Shown here: piece by piece, positions 10,835 to 21,715 of the stretch
How positions within the stretch are numbered: the stretch's first letter is position 1
Layout of the letters: each line of letters opens with the position of its first letter
Source: Paramyrothecium sp. XJ0827
Taxonomy: Eukaryota; Ascomycota; Sordariomycetes; Hypocreales; Stachybotryaceae
Assembly: GCA_020881915.1 (NCBI GenBank)
Contig: JAJFPB010000006.1
Location: forward strand, 2,418,001 to 2,482,000
Direction of reading: 5' to 3'
Length of the DNA: 64,000 bases
The notes under the pieces: generated by a model
The model's input: only the letters and a program-made list of their open reading frames with translations
What the model was told of the DNA's origin: nothing
Database searches by the model: none
Translations under genes and position numbers: made by a program

Positions 10835-13800
10835 TCAAACTCCTGGCTTCAGCTTCCACATTCCTCGTCCTGCGCCGCCAGTTTTGTGTAGTACTGCAAC
10901 GCGGTCCAATGCCGCCTTGAATTCGTCACTTTGCTTCTTTCCGGGGCAATATGGATTAAAATGGTCCACCAACATCTTGCTCGGCGCCTGGCCACCGTGC
11001 CGGGTGATAAAGGCCTTAATCATTGCCGCAAAGTCTTTGGCTTTAAGGTTCTTGTCCGGCCCCGGAGTCCCAGAACGAGAGCTGCTTCCGCTGCCACCGT
11101 CCAGGCCTTGGCGGTTGGCGAGGTTGCTCATAATCCCAGCCGAACTTGGTCCACCGCGACGACGACTGGCGCCAGGACGACCACCTTGGCCTACCTCGCC
11201 AGTCCATGTCACTGTCCCAATAGGCACACGGCGGGCCTCTTCACCGGCGTGACGGAGGTGGGCTGCAGCTTCTTTGGCCACTTGATTCGCTTCTTGCCGG
11301 AGAATGCTCATGTCTGCTTTGGCTTTTTGGGGACCATTCACGATCTGTTCGTGGTCGTACGCGCTGTTCACGGAACGGGCAAAAATGCCTTCCAGCATTC
11401 GCCTCTCGTCGTGTGCAGATGCGTCTTCTTCAAAGTTCTCCATCGACGCAAGCAAGCCCATGTGCCGTAGCTCTTTTTGTTCTGGATCATCATCTTCCTG
11501 CTTAGTCTTGATTTCTGTGGCTTGTTTTCCATTTGCCTCATTGTCTCCTTTTGGCAATGTCAGTTCTGCGCCTCTGAACAATTCACTTCTCTGGTTTCCT
11601 GCATCACTAGATGGATTAAAACTGAAAAGGTCGTACAAGTCGGACAAATCGTAGGAACTCCGCTGCTTTGGGTCTTTAAGAACCTTGTTCGTCATAAATT
11701 GTTTGAAGATTTGGCGGTGGTAGATCTTCTCCTCAATTGTCCCCTCTGTCATGAGCCGGTAAATCTTGACGGGCTTATTTTGACCCAGTCTCCAAGCACG
11801 TTCTCGAGCCTGAAGATCAGTTGAGGGATTCCAATCAGGATCAAAAATGATGATACGGTCAGCACCAGTGAGATTCGTGCCTAAGCCGCCGGTTCTAGTC
11901 GTCATGAGAAAGACGTGGATGTTAGGGTCGGTGTTGAATTTGTCAATCATGGGCTGGCGATGGTCGACTGGAGTCTCTCCATCCATTCGGAGGTAGCTGA
12001 TGCCGCATTCCCGCATGCATTTCTCAATGATGTTCAACATCAACTTGCCCTGGGAAAACAGAAGCGTCTTGTGACCATTGGGTATCATGACTGTCTGTAA
12101 CAGGTCTTTGGTGAGTTGCAATTTTGACGATAACTTAGGGCTGCCATAATCGTAGCCCGCTTTCTGCCCGAGCTTCTTGTCCAGAAGGTCAGGGTGGTTG
12201 CATATCTTGCGGAGTATATCAATCCCATAAAGCGACTGCCTTTGTCGATTTAATATCGCAGATACCTCCTCTGATTTGAGAAATGTCTCATACGCTCCGC
12301 GCTGGCCTTCCGTCAGCTTGCAGAACAAAACCTGCTCTGTTTTCTCAGGTAGGTCGGCAGCAACATCAACTTTGAGACGCTGCAGCAGATACTGGCTGAT
12401 GGTATCCTTCAGCGCCTCAGCGCATTTTTCTGCCGTCATAACCTGCAGATTTGAAGCATTGGCATAGCCTCCTTGCCGGATTGGAATCTCAAACTGTGAT
12501 CGAAAATTGACCAACGTGCCCAAGCGCATCGGATAGATAAAGTCGAATAAGGACCACAGCTCGGTAAGGTTGTTCTGCACCGGCGTGCCTGAAAGAATCA
12601 CACGATTCGGAGTGTTGAGTTCTTTGCAAGTAACCGTAATCTCCGCGTTTGGGTTACGAATCTTATGTCCCTCATCAAGCACCGCATACTCCCATTCCAC
12701 AGGAATGAGAAGGTCTGCGTAGGTTTGAAGTCCGGTGTAGGTGGTCACCAACACATGCCCTTTCTTCTCAACGCCCTTGACTATTTGCCTCGCTGCCTTT
12801 TCAGAACGGTTCTTGACCGGCCGATAGCGTTCCACGTCGTACTCGTCTTCCCAGGCAGGGTTCAGCATTCCACTTCCCGAAGAATGCAAAATCGAGACAC
12901 GTAGTGGAGGCCACCAGCGATGGAACTCGCTAACCCACTGCCGCAACAAAGTGGCAGGAGCTACCACAATCACAGGCCGCTTGAGTTTGTTGCTATAGTG
13001 AAGTGCTGCAATGAAAGCAATGAGCTGTACAGTCTTGCCTAGGCCCATCTCGTCGCCAATGATGCCTCCGACGCTCTGCTTGTACAGCTCGGCCAGCCAC
13101 TGAACACCGGTCTTTTGGTAGCCAAATAGCGAGGGATGGATATCGCCCGGTAGCTTGAGGTCATCTTCAAAGTAGTGATCTGGTTGATCTGGAGCCGGTT
13201 TGTTCCATTCAGGCACATCGTCGTCGCTCTCATCCTCATTTGCAGCCTCAGAAGACCTCTGACGTCGAGCCCGTCGCGCTCGGCTCCTGCGAGATACCCA
13301 GTCACTGAGTCGCTTTTTGTAATGTGCCTCATTACCGTCATCAATCTTGCTCAAGTCCACCTCCTCCTGTGCTTGGGCCTTTGCTTTCAGCTTGCTTTTT
13401 CGGCGCTCTTCCCGAATCAAGTCGTCTTCATTGCCCTGTTGCCAAAGGCCAGAATCTGGCGACGCAGATCGCGACGTCTCATCGGGTTGGAAGTCGGCTG
13501 AGGGGCTTCGGTCTCGTTGGACCTTTCTTTTCTTCCGCGGTCGAAGAGAAAACTCGGTTTCGGCTGTGATTGGCGAGGGTGCGCCACTACTAGGCTCAGC
13601 TTCATCGGTGAAACCGGGTCGACGTAGAAGTTGATGAGATGTTGGCTCAGGGTTTTCCGCCGAGTATTGCTCTGCTGCGGCCTCCTCTTCGGCTTCCAGT
13701 ATGGTATCTGCAAGCTGCCCTTCGATCCCTTCAGGCCTTGGGCCACCTACTTTGGCAAATGGTGTGATTTTGCCTGTTCTGATGAGGTAGCTCCGGTGGC

Positions 13801-14311
13801 TCTCGCCAGGTAGCCTCTGGGTTTTGGAGTGGCGTTCCTCTTTGGGCGTGTCCTCTTCATGGCGCTTCTTTATGCGGGCTTGGAAGTCTGCAATATCCAC
13901 AGTCACTTGTCGCACCTGCTCTTCTAACTTGACTATCTCCTTTTCGGTGTTTCTGAACTGGTACGCGTTCCCCGCCACACGTTCAAGTTTCGTCTTTTCT
14001 TTGTCCAGTTGTAACTGGAGCCTTTGTCTTGTGGCATCCAGTTTGTCAATGCGATTTTGGTCCTTCTTATCCTCGGCTTCTATCATCACGGCGTTCGCTT
14101 GAATGGTGATGTCTCGTTCTAGCTCATTTTGGTCCCTGACAGTACCTGTGAGGTTCCTCAGTGCATCATCCTCGTTGAGCGGTAATAGCGCTGGCTTCTC
14201 GGTCTGATCTTCTTCCGTTGAGCCAGCATGAGCAGCAGCGACCATCTTGTCAAGTAGGGCACTTCTGGACTCGGCTCCGTCCTCTACTTTCTCCTCGCCA
14301 TCCGAAGCCAT
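10835..14311 (-). CDS. rad26: SNF2-family DNA-dependent ATPase Rad26 (CSB/ERCC6 homologue)
   Basis: Intron-free, 1158 aa from the ATG at 14311; the open frame extends upstream without another ATG. A charged, partly coiled N-terminal ~370 residues precede the Swi2/Snf2 core. Walker A (GDEMGLGKT) is near residue 418, the DEAH-box variant DEGHKIRN near 544 and motif III in LSGTPVQNNLTELWSLFDFI. The helicase C-lobe has TTRTGGLGTNLTGADR near 800 and ARERAWRLGQ near 835. The C-terminus (FITRHGGQAPSKMLVDHFNP to the end) is a small helical region, and the 1.1-kb length and core sequence point to the CSB/Rad26 subgroup. Rad26 acts in the nucleus at stalled RNA polymerase II to start transcription-coupled nucleotide excision repair. 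The gene converges with rps14. Confidence 0.92.
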   Translation of the reverse strand: MASDGEEKVEDGAESRSALLDKMVAAAHAGSTEEDQTEKPALLPLNEDDALRNLTGTVRDQNELERDITIQANAVMIEAEDKKDQNRIDKLDATRQRLQLQLDKEKTKLERVAGNAYQFRNTEKEIVKLEEQVRQVTVDIADFQARIKKRHEEDTPKEERHSKTQRLPGESHRSYLIRTGKITPFAKVGGPRPEGIEGQLADTILEAEEEAAAEQYSAENPEPTSHQLLRRPGFTDEAEPSSGAPSPITAETEFSLRPRKKRKVQRDRSPSADFQPDETSRSASPDSGLWQQGNEDDLIREERRKSKLKAKAQAQEEVDLSKIDDGNEAHYKKRLSDWVSRRSRARRARRQRSSEAANEDESDDDVPEWNKPAPDQPDHYFEDDLKLPGDIHPSLFGYQKTGVQWLAELYKQSVGGIIGDEMGLGKTVQLIAFIAALHYSNKLKRPVIVVAPATLLRQWVSEFHRWWPPLRVSILHSSGSGMLNPAWEDEYDVERYRPVKNRSEKAARQIVKGVEKKGHVLVTTYTGLQTYADLLIPVEWEYAVLDEGHKIRNPNAEITVTCKELNTPNRVILSGTPVQNNLTELWSLFDFIYPMRLGTLVNFRSQFEIPIRQGGYANASNLQVMTAEKCAEALKDTISQYLLQRLKVDVAADLPEKTEQVLFCKLTEGQRGAYETFLKSEEVSAILNRQRQSLYGIDILRKICNHPDLLDKKLGQKAGYDYGSPKLSSKLQLTKDLLQTVMIPNGHKTLLFSQGKLMLNIIEKCMRECGISYLRMDGETPVDHRQPMIDKFNTDPNIHVFLMTTRTGGLGTNLTGADRIIIFDPDWNPSTDLQARERAWRLGQNKPVKIYRLMTEGTIEEKIYHRQIFKQFMTNKVLKDPKQRSSYDLSDLYDLFSFNPSSDAGNQRSELFRGAELTLPKGDNEANGKQATEIKTKQEDDDPEQKELRHMGLLASMENFEEDASAHDERRMLEGIFARSVNSAYDHEQIVNGPQKAKADMSILRQEANQVAKEAAAHLRHAGEEARRVPIGTVTWTGEVGQGGRPGASRRRGGPSSAGIMSNLANRQGLDGGSGSSSRSGTPGPDKNLKAKDFAAMIKAFITRHGGQAPSKMLVDHFNPYCPGKKQSDEFKAALDRVAVLHKTGGAGRGMWKLKPGV

Positions 14312-15113
14312 GGTGCCTGATGGGGAGGACACCCGGTCCTGAAATATTGTATCGCAAGATGAATCCCTAGGCCGTCGTACTCTGCAAAGAGGGACTTGGT
14401 CGGTTAGGGTGGTTCAACTTGCATGCTCAAATTGAGCTTTGCATGTGACCAAGTTTTATGATCCAAAATGAATCAAGAAGCTGCAGGGTTGTTGAATAAA
14501 CGTCCAAGACGTTGCAACCTAACGCAGTCACGAATATATGTAAGCTTTCAACGACTTCGAATCGATTCCAGAACCAGAAATGATGAGCGGCAAACCTGCG
14601 ATGACGCACTGTAAGTGGGTGAGGCTGATGCCTCGAGCTTGTGCCAAAGTAGTGGTTCCTGAGTGGCGAAGCACAGTTTTCATTGGTCGGCAAGACACAG
14701 TCCTTCATTCGCAGACCAAGATCTAGTCACGTGGTGTATCACGTGTCGGCAGTAAAGAACACTGGCACAGTGCGCCTGATGGCCTCCCAGGGTGCACTTA
14801 GATGTGACAGATGTGTGTGTGCCACGGCGTGCGAGTGAACGAACGTCGATTCGCTGTCAAACTGAGCTATTGCTTCTCGAATACTCCAATCATTTGCTAG
14901 CGTGTCATTCTCCTAGACAACCCATGGTCCGCTGGCCTCATCCCCTTCGTCAGCGAAGCGGCGTCTCTGGTCTGAATCGGACTCACAATTAGACACAAGA
15001 GCTGGCCTCGTTTTCGTGTTATATTTCACAATTCGATTTGCCCCCATTACTTGTTAGGCTTCTGTCACAGCAGGTTCACTCGGATCATCTTTTCAATACG
15101 GCTTAATACAGTA
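14312..15113. other. Divergent intergenic region, rad26 / ketopantoate reductase
   Basis: About 800 bp between two divergent start codons. It must contain both promoters. Short open stretches on each strand lack any family signature. No repeat or RNA gene was noticed. Confidence 0.5.
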
Positions 15114-16469
15114 ATGCTCGGTTTCTGGTTGAGGTGCCGTGTCCACCAGTTTAAACCACGGAGATTTGGTCAGGTCAGCTCCAGGATGCTGTCCCAACAG
15201 CCTCCATGGCTGCAAACAGTCCTGAGAGATCCGTCTCCGTCACCCCGTCTATATGCATGGGGCATAGACAATTTGCCCATCACTAAGCCTACCCAATCAA
15301 GCCCTGCTTTCAACTCGAATGATGAGGGTCGGCGGATACACATCCTTGGTTTGGGGAATCTGGGGCGTCTCTTTGCAAGCTCACTTGTCAACTCCCAGGC
15401 GCTCCCTCCAATCACCCTTGTTGTTCACAGGCAAGAACTCCTGGAGCAGTGGCTCCATGGCCACGGTATAGAGATCGCTCGTGCTGGAGAGGCGTCAACC
15501 CGCAACAAAAACTTCAACATCGAATGGTGGACTGAAACCCCGCCGACGCATGGCCCTGTGCGTGAGGTGGCTTCGGGCAAGAAGATAAGCAACCTCATCG
15601 TTGCTACCAAGGCTTCAGCAGCGCTGCCAAGTGTTGATCGTGTTCGCGACTATCTGAACGGAGACTCTACCGTTGCATTCGTTCAAAATGGCATGTCCAA
15701 GTTGTGGCCCCCATATGGCCCTACCTATGCCTCGTACCGATACTCGAACGAGGATATACCCAACTACCTTTCCTGTGTAGTGACTCACGGTGTTTTCTCT
15801 CAAGGTCCCTTCAGCAGCTTTCATGCGTCGAGAGCCGGAGCTATTGTTGGGCCCGTCCTTACCAATGCCAAGTTCTCCAGTTCAGCAAACTACTTGATGC
15901 AGCAGTTGGCAACAGCGCCACACCTCAGTGCTACCGTCGTCTCTCGTGTAGACCTTTGGATCAGGCAGCTTGAGAAGATAGTTGTTAACTCTGTGATCAA
16001 CCCTCTTACCGCCATTCTCCGTGTGAGAAATGGCGCTTTGTTCATTGAGCCTCACCCAGGGATCGCACAGGTCATAGACCAATTGCTCAATGAATCAAGT
16101 CAAGTCCTGCTCGCTCTCGTTGAACACGAGAGCAGTAGCTCCATCCTCGCCGCATCGTCGGGTACAGAGGGATCGTCAGAAAAGACATCAGCAATTCGGA
16201 AACAGCTGTCCCAACGGTTCTCGCAGCCGCTGCTCGCCACCATGTTGCATGGTGTGGGCATTGCCGTCAAAGACAACAAGAGCTCGATGCTGCAAGATGC
16301 TGAAGCCGGTCGAGTCACCGAGATCCGAGACTTCAATGGCTGGTTCACAGACATGGCCGCATTCCTAAACGCAGACCTAGATGTATCTACCCATCAAAAG
16401 TTAATACAACTGGTCGACAGCCAGGCAATCATGGGTCCGGAGGAGCTAAGTCGGAAGCTCCTCGACTGA
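15114..16469 (+). CDS. 2-dehydropantoate 2-reductase (ketopantoate reductase, ApbA/PanE family)
   Basis: Single exon, 451 aa, from the first in-frame ATG at 15114. The N-terminal Rossmann fold contains the NAD(P)-binding GLGNLG loop near residue 78 and HRQELLEQW just after it. The C-terminal ApbA_C helical domain contains the substrate-site signature EKIVVNSVINPLTAILRVRN near residue 286, where Lys, Asn and the downstream acidic residues are typical catalytic or binding positions. The enzyme uses NADPH to reduce ketopantoate to pantoate in coenzyme A biosynthesis. Fungal members of the family are diverse and not all are proven Pan5 orthologues, so the substrate is inferred. The Arg-rich N-terminus (MLGFWLRCRVHQFKPRRFGQ) could target it to mitochondria. 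A Ser-rich insertion lies near residues 338-360. Confidence 0.85.
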   Translation: MLGFWLRCRVHQFKPRRFGQVSSRMLSQQPPWLQTVLRDPSPSPRLYAWGIDNLPITKPTQSSPAFNSNDEGRRIHILGLGNLGRLFASSLVNSQALPPITLVVHRQELLEQWLHGHGIEIARAGEASTRNKNFNIEWWTETPPTHGPVREVASGKKISNLIVATKASAALPSVDRVRDYLNGDSTVAFVQNGMSKLWPPYGPTYASYRYSNEDIPNYLSCVVTHGVFSQGPFSSFHASRAGAIVGPVLTNAKFSSSANYLMQQLATAPHLSATVVSRVDLWIRQLEKIVVNSVINPLTAILRVRNGALFIEPHPGIAQVIDQLLNESSQVLLALVEHESSSSILAASSGTEGSSEKTSAIRKQLSQRFSQPLLATMLHGVGIAVKDNKSSMLQDAEAGRVTEIRDFNGWFTDMAAFLNADLDVSTHQKLIQLVDSQAIMGPEELSRKLLD

Positions 16470-19400
16470 AGCTATAATGCGATTTTGTCGCAGCCATTAT
16501 CTGGCTAACACCCTTCGGTGCTTCGAGCCGGGCCAGGCCTTCAGTGTTACACTGGAGTAGAATGATGAGTTTGTCGCCCATGCAGGCTGTTCTTAGACTT
16601 CTAGCTTTCCCTTTCCATTTGTGACATGTTCTCTCGCAACGATTAGCAATCTCTTGAGTTGCCAACACAAATGGCGACATCGCACCTCGAACTCTTCACA
16701 GCCACAAGCTACTATCTCTCCGTCAACTAGTGCCTCAAGACAGTCTGTCAACTTTCATATTATCAATACCAACAGCTGTTCGGCCTACCCCTCCCCGGCA
16801 TCAAGCCTGTTCAGAAGTGGCCCGACTACTGCAGGTCCTCGGGACCCTGGTCCCCACTCCCTCCTCTGCCTCGGTTTCACTCACAGAACACGACGAGCCT
16901 GCGTCGAGATGCACTCGATGCGATACGCGCCCGTTTCGCGCTTAGGCAATTACCCTAGGTGAGCCACTCATCGCTCAAGGACGAGCAGTTGACGGTATTC
17001 TGCAGGTTTTCCCCATCCCTTCTCCACAATAACCGATAACACAACTGACATATACGGGGTATAGCACAGGGAAGTATCGTCAGGGCCTGTGCCGCAAGCC
17101 TTCTCACGCCCTTCTTAAAACTACAAATAAGCAGAAACGATTGGGTTTCGGGGGCTTAGATGCAGCGCTCAGACCGTTGTCCTCGAAGATCCCGATGCAT
17201 TTGTTTCCGAGCCGTGCGATCCACTTGGCATCCGCGCCGCCCAGAAACTTGGCTATATAGCACACCCCCTCCCTCCCCGGCCCTCGCGTTAGATCCTTCT
17301 ACACCACCGGAACCATGTTTTCGATTGGATTTAGGGCAGGTCATTTGACAATCTTGACTATTTGCGGGGGCGTTGGGCCGGATGGCCCCCGGGTGCCTGT
17401 ATGTCCCTCGTCCTTGCTTGCTTGCCTGCCTGTTCACGGCATACGTTCGAGTTCCGGTCGAATGGGTCCCCGTCGCCGCCGGCCCAGGAACGAAACTACC
17501 TGCCTGGATTTGCTCCTCCTCAAAGTCTTGTCTGACTTCGAGGCTCTGGTTGGTTGAGACACGGTCAGACCCTGTCTGATGGCGCGCCTTTGCTCCAACA
17601 ACGGCCGGCATGGTCGGTCTCGGTGATGCATTGGTAGGAGTACTCCATTGGTAGTCTTGCACGCTCCACGTCTGTCCTACCGCTCACCGCAACGGATGCG
17701 CGCCAAGTTTCGGCGCTTCTTTCTGCACTTCGTCGACTGTATCACGCCACTTTCGAGGCCAAAGGACGATCCGAACGGGCACAGGCCATGCACAAGACCT
17801 CTGGTTGTCACACTAGCCGGGCAGGTTACATTGCGTGAGAAGTTCTTTTGCGCGTGATGTCGCCCGAAAGGAACCTCTGACCAAGCCTCAAAGTACCTCT
17901 AACCAAAAGGCCGCATCCTAAGCTTATTGCTCAGCATAACCCGCATAGTCAAAACGTAGAGGACCCAGAACCAACACCTCCCACCGCCGATGCCAGGGGT
18001 GCATCACCTTGGAGCTAAGCTCCTAGCGCTGCAACCTACTGTAAGCGAGTTCCTGCTTCGCATGAGATCATACTGGGGATTCATAGGGGCACGTTTTCGA
18101 CGCATGTTGCCTATCTTCGCAAGCATGGCCGGTGGGTACAACCACCGGAGCGATGGAGAGTTTGCGGTAGCGGACAAGGTTCTCACCTTCGTCTTCCGTT
18201 GCGCTCCGTCCACATTTTTCACAAGGTGTGCATGGTTACAGGGAGTAGGGGTTGGAGCTTCTCCAACAGTCTGGGCCCACGGAGGCTGGGCTTCTCGAGA
18301 GCTCCCCTCTACCCATGAGATAACTCGGAGTAAACACTGTTGTTCGGGCCGGAAAGTTGCAGGGGCAAAAGCCCGCCCCAGGACCATGGCACTGAATGTC
18401 AGACCAATGCTTCGTCGCGGCAGATTGAGGCGGCCCCGAATCCTCAGCGGGTTGTCCCTCGTTTTGTTTCGAAACATTTGTCCCCTCCATCGGCAAGGAT
18501 GGGTCGGGTAGCCGATTAGAGCTGGACGCTGCAGACGGCCGACCCCAGATTTGAGATCCCCTTTCCGGCAGTTGCGCACGATTGCAGGGCGGACCGTGAG
18601 ATGTCTGAGATTTCGCTGCCGATGCAAACCAGGCTCTCCGTGCCAGCGTGATCGATACTACCGTCTCTTAGCCTCATGTTGCACCATCGCTCAGATGGCC
18701 AATAGGGGGTACGCCGTGGCATTGTGGAGCACCGGTCTGCCCTCCATGGATTTGGAAGCGTAAACACGCGGATGGGCCGTGTTGATCGCTTCCCAAAAGT
18801 CTTCAACATAGCCTCAACGGTAGCAACTCTGTGCTATTTTTACGATGGTCAAGGTTATTCGACGAGATGGAATCCAAAAGCAGCAAGACTTCGGTTGCAA
18901 ATCGGTATGTCATCGCGAATCTTTCGGAGACAAGGAAGCCACAACACCATTCGGTGTGGCAAAAGAAAGAAGGTATGGTAGCCCAGGAAAATCAAGGTGT
19001 CATGGCGATCTTGCCCTGCACAAGCGCGCAAACCAGGAAACACATATGTTGTCAAGGTACATGGGGAAAACTACGACGCCATGCTTTGCCCAACCATCCA
19101 GGGCGGGTCCATGTCGTCCAACCATTGGTTGCCTGGGTTGCAATTGTTCCAAGATTGAGGACGCTCTACGCTCTTCAGCGGGATTGATGATTGGTAACAA
19201 ATGGCCAGCCAGCGACAAGAGGGAAAATTCTTCATTATCATTGTGGGCAAGCACATCGGCGAAGAGAGCGTGACTTGGGTGAATTTGCAACCTCGTGGCG
19301 TGCGGGTGGCGCGTATCCCAGTCTATATCAACAAAACGTGGGTTATAATATACGCTCTAGAGCGAGAATGGCCCATTTTGTGGACGCGCCCGGGCGCTGT

Positions 19401-20555
19401 CGTGTGAGGGCTCGAGGCGTCAGCAATTTCCCGCAGGCCTACGCGTTCTTTATTAACAAAAAATAAAAACTCGTTTCAAGTTTAGATGTGCTGTGCCATG
19501 TTGAGTATTCGCGGAGGCTCGATCAAGGAGGCTGTTTCATAAAGCCACGTAAAACACCATGTGCCGGAGTATGTGTGAGGAAACAAGTTTAAATTATCAT
19601 CCCTCATCTGGTTTTCCCGTTCGGGTGCAACCAGCGAGCGGGAGCCGCTCGCTTTTTCATCTCATTTCCGTCCCTCGGGTAATACCAAAAGCAACGCGTG
19701 ACTTTTGAGTAGACTACCCCCAGCTTCCCAAACGCCCATATTCCTTGCCCCAAGTCCTTGCCAGGCACATGAAGCTCTCCGGGGTTTTCTAAACAGGCAA
19801 CGGTGGATGTGTTGACAAAGCGCTGGCCAGTCCGAGGAGCACCCACGTCTTATCAAGACGCAAATATAGGGACTTATGTCCAGTACCACGCCCTCGCCCA
19901 CCGAAGTGAGGGGCCAGTCCCAGCGAGGCCGTGGACGAGCACCAGCCAACTGGAAGCCCAACCGCAGAAAAGGTAAAATGAGTAAACAATGCTCTCCACC
20001 ATGTCCGTCATCCCAGGGGGGAACGCGTGTGCGTAATGAAGCTGTAACACCGCCTCCCACCAAGTCTATGTTTCTTCGTGATAAGGAAGCAAGCATAATA
20101 TAAAAGAAATTAAGGGAATAAGAATGTGTGCGTGTGCGCGTGTCGTTGTGTGATTTCTAGTGAAGGTAAACAGAATCGTGATCCAAGATATTAGTAAATT
20201 GAGAATAAGAACAGATCAAGACCGTAAATAAAGCCTGGCGGCAGAATATCATGATTAGGTAGTTGTAGGATAAATGGTTGGGTATCTTGCAAATCAAGCA
20301 TTCGTTCATCTCGCAGTCGTACACGGCAGAGTGAGCAAGATATAGCGTATCTGCCGGAGCAAGTCGTATTGGACTTGGTTCGATAAGGAGGAAAATGGTG
20401 CTGGTAAACCTGATTGAGGTCACCTCGGGAGTCGAAGGTTTGGATGCTGAAGTTGACCGTCGAACGATGTGCTGTCTTGTTCTCAGCGCCGTCGCCGCGC
20501 TATGTGTATCCGCTCCAGCACACTCTCGGCTGCTTGCGGTACATGCAAGCTCGGT
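16470..20555. other. 4.1-kb gene-poor region between two convergent gene ends
   Basis: Bounded by the 3' ends of the ketopantoate reductase gene and the Myb gene. Open frames reach 208 codons, but they overlap each other on both strands (for example 17990..18511 and 18004..18627). None has a conserved motif or a splice pattern linking it to others. There is an A-rich stretch near 19458. I cannot identify any gene, RNA or transposon. This may hold unrecognised noncoding transcripts or decayed sequence. Confidence 0.5.
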
Positions 20556-21715
20556 TCAATGAAGCCGGTCTGTGTAAATCGTGTCTCTAATTTCAGAAGT
20601 AGAGGAGACTGGCAGGGGCGACGATTGTGGCAGGTCCGGAGGCAGTTCGCCCATTAATTCTGCAGCACGCTCACGACATGCTGCTGGTGTGAATCCAGTC
20701 CCGACTTTGTTGGCCACAATGCGCCACTTTTCGTTTTCGTAATCTTGCAAAGCTGTGCGAAGCTTTTGGTCCTAAGCAAATGTCAATACATTTCCGAGCC
20801 CATCATCTGTTGGGTCCATGTGCTTACCGTCTCGTCAGTCCACTGAGTAGTCTTGGCTTTCAGTTTCGTGCAATAACGAACCTGCAGCGTGCCTGACGAA
20901 CGACCGGGGAAAAAATCTGCTATTTGTTTCCAGGTAAGATTCTTGTGTTCTTTCAGTTCGATCAAGAGCTGGTCGTCTTCCGGTGTAAACTTGAGCTTTG
21001 GTCCTCGTGGTCTTGGAGCCGGAGATGGCATTCCAACTTGTCCCACTACGCTGGGCGCACCACCTCCGCCTTCATCTGGCCGTAGCATCTTAGATGGTGG
21101 TCCTGAGTCGGGTAGGTGGTGATGATGATGTGTCGGCGGTTGCTGGCCTGCGGCTATGGCTGCAGCAGCTCCTTGCGCGTATGTAGCCGTCAAAGGAGTT
21201 TGCTGCAAGCTTTCGATGTCCGAATGGTCGATCTCCGACATGCCAGCCACAGAGATGTCGAGGTCGTGGGGGCGAGGCCGTTTTCTCCTGGTGCCATGAT
21301 GTTGGCCATGAGGCGTATGGCCTGGTGTGGATATGGCTTGGTAGATGGGTGACACCACCGAGCCTGGGTGCCCAAAGTGCGGAGGCCCCATTCGCGGGTG
21401 GCCCATCTGCGAAGGGTCCATCATAATCTGGGCCTGGTGATGTTGTGGATGCGGCTGGCCAAGCGTTGCATGTTGAGCATGGGAAGCTCCATGCTGAGGA
21501 GCGGTCGGTTCATGCAGGCCACCTGTCGGATCGGCTGGATGTTGGAGCAGCGGGCGATGTTGCTGATGGTGTACTTGATGCTGGTGCTGGTGCTGGTGCT
21601 GGTGCTGATGCTGGTGCCCATGTTGGTGCTGCGGGTGCTGGTGAGCAGGCGACTCAAAGACATGCTGAGTATGATCCTGCTCCAGTGGACTTGTCACCTG
21701 GCCAGCATAGTCCAC
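20556..21715 (-). CDS. Myb/SANT two-repeat DNA-binding protein, 5' end unresolved
   Basis: The supported exons are 21715..20828 and 20771..20556, with a 56-nt intron (GTAAGC...TTGCTTAG) joining QWTDET to DQKLRTALQDYENEKWRIVA. The C-terminus carries two Myb-like repeats. Repeat 1 has LKFTPEDDQLLIELKEHKN with Trp in LTWKQIADFFPGRSSGTLQVRY. Repeat 2 has a Trp in KWRIVANKVGTGFTPAACRER. The N-terminal half is rich in His, Gln and Pro, with a long His-Gln repeat, and contains a basic RRKRPRP stretch that may be a nuclear signal. It is probably a nuclear transcription regulator. The coding-like frame continues to about 21.8 kb (CIGDTLAGNYRASDYNVDY) but has no in-frame ATG upstream of 21424, so the true start is uncertain. 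It is flanked by more than 4 kb of gene-poor DNA on each side. Confidence 0.75.
21557..21643 (-). repeat. His-Gln codon repeat in the Myb protein gene
   Basis: A run of alternating CAC/CAT and CAG/CAA codons encodes a block of about ten His-Gln pairs followed by more His/Gln residues. It is a likely length-variable minisatellite inside coding sequence. Confidence 0.8.

Noticed and set aside
17990..18627. Two overlapping frames of 173 and 207 codons on opposite strands in the gene-poor region
   Set aside because: They overlap almost completely, neither has a recognisable motif, and no splice signals extend them to a plausible gene.
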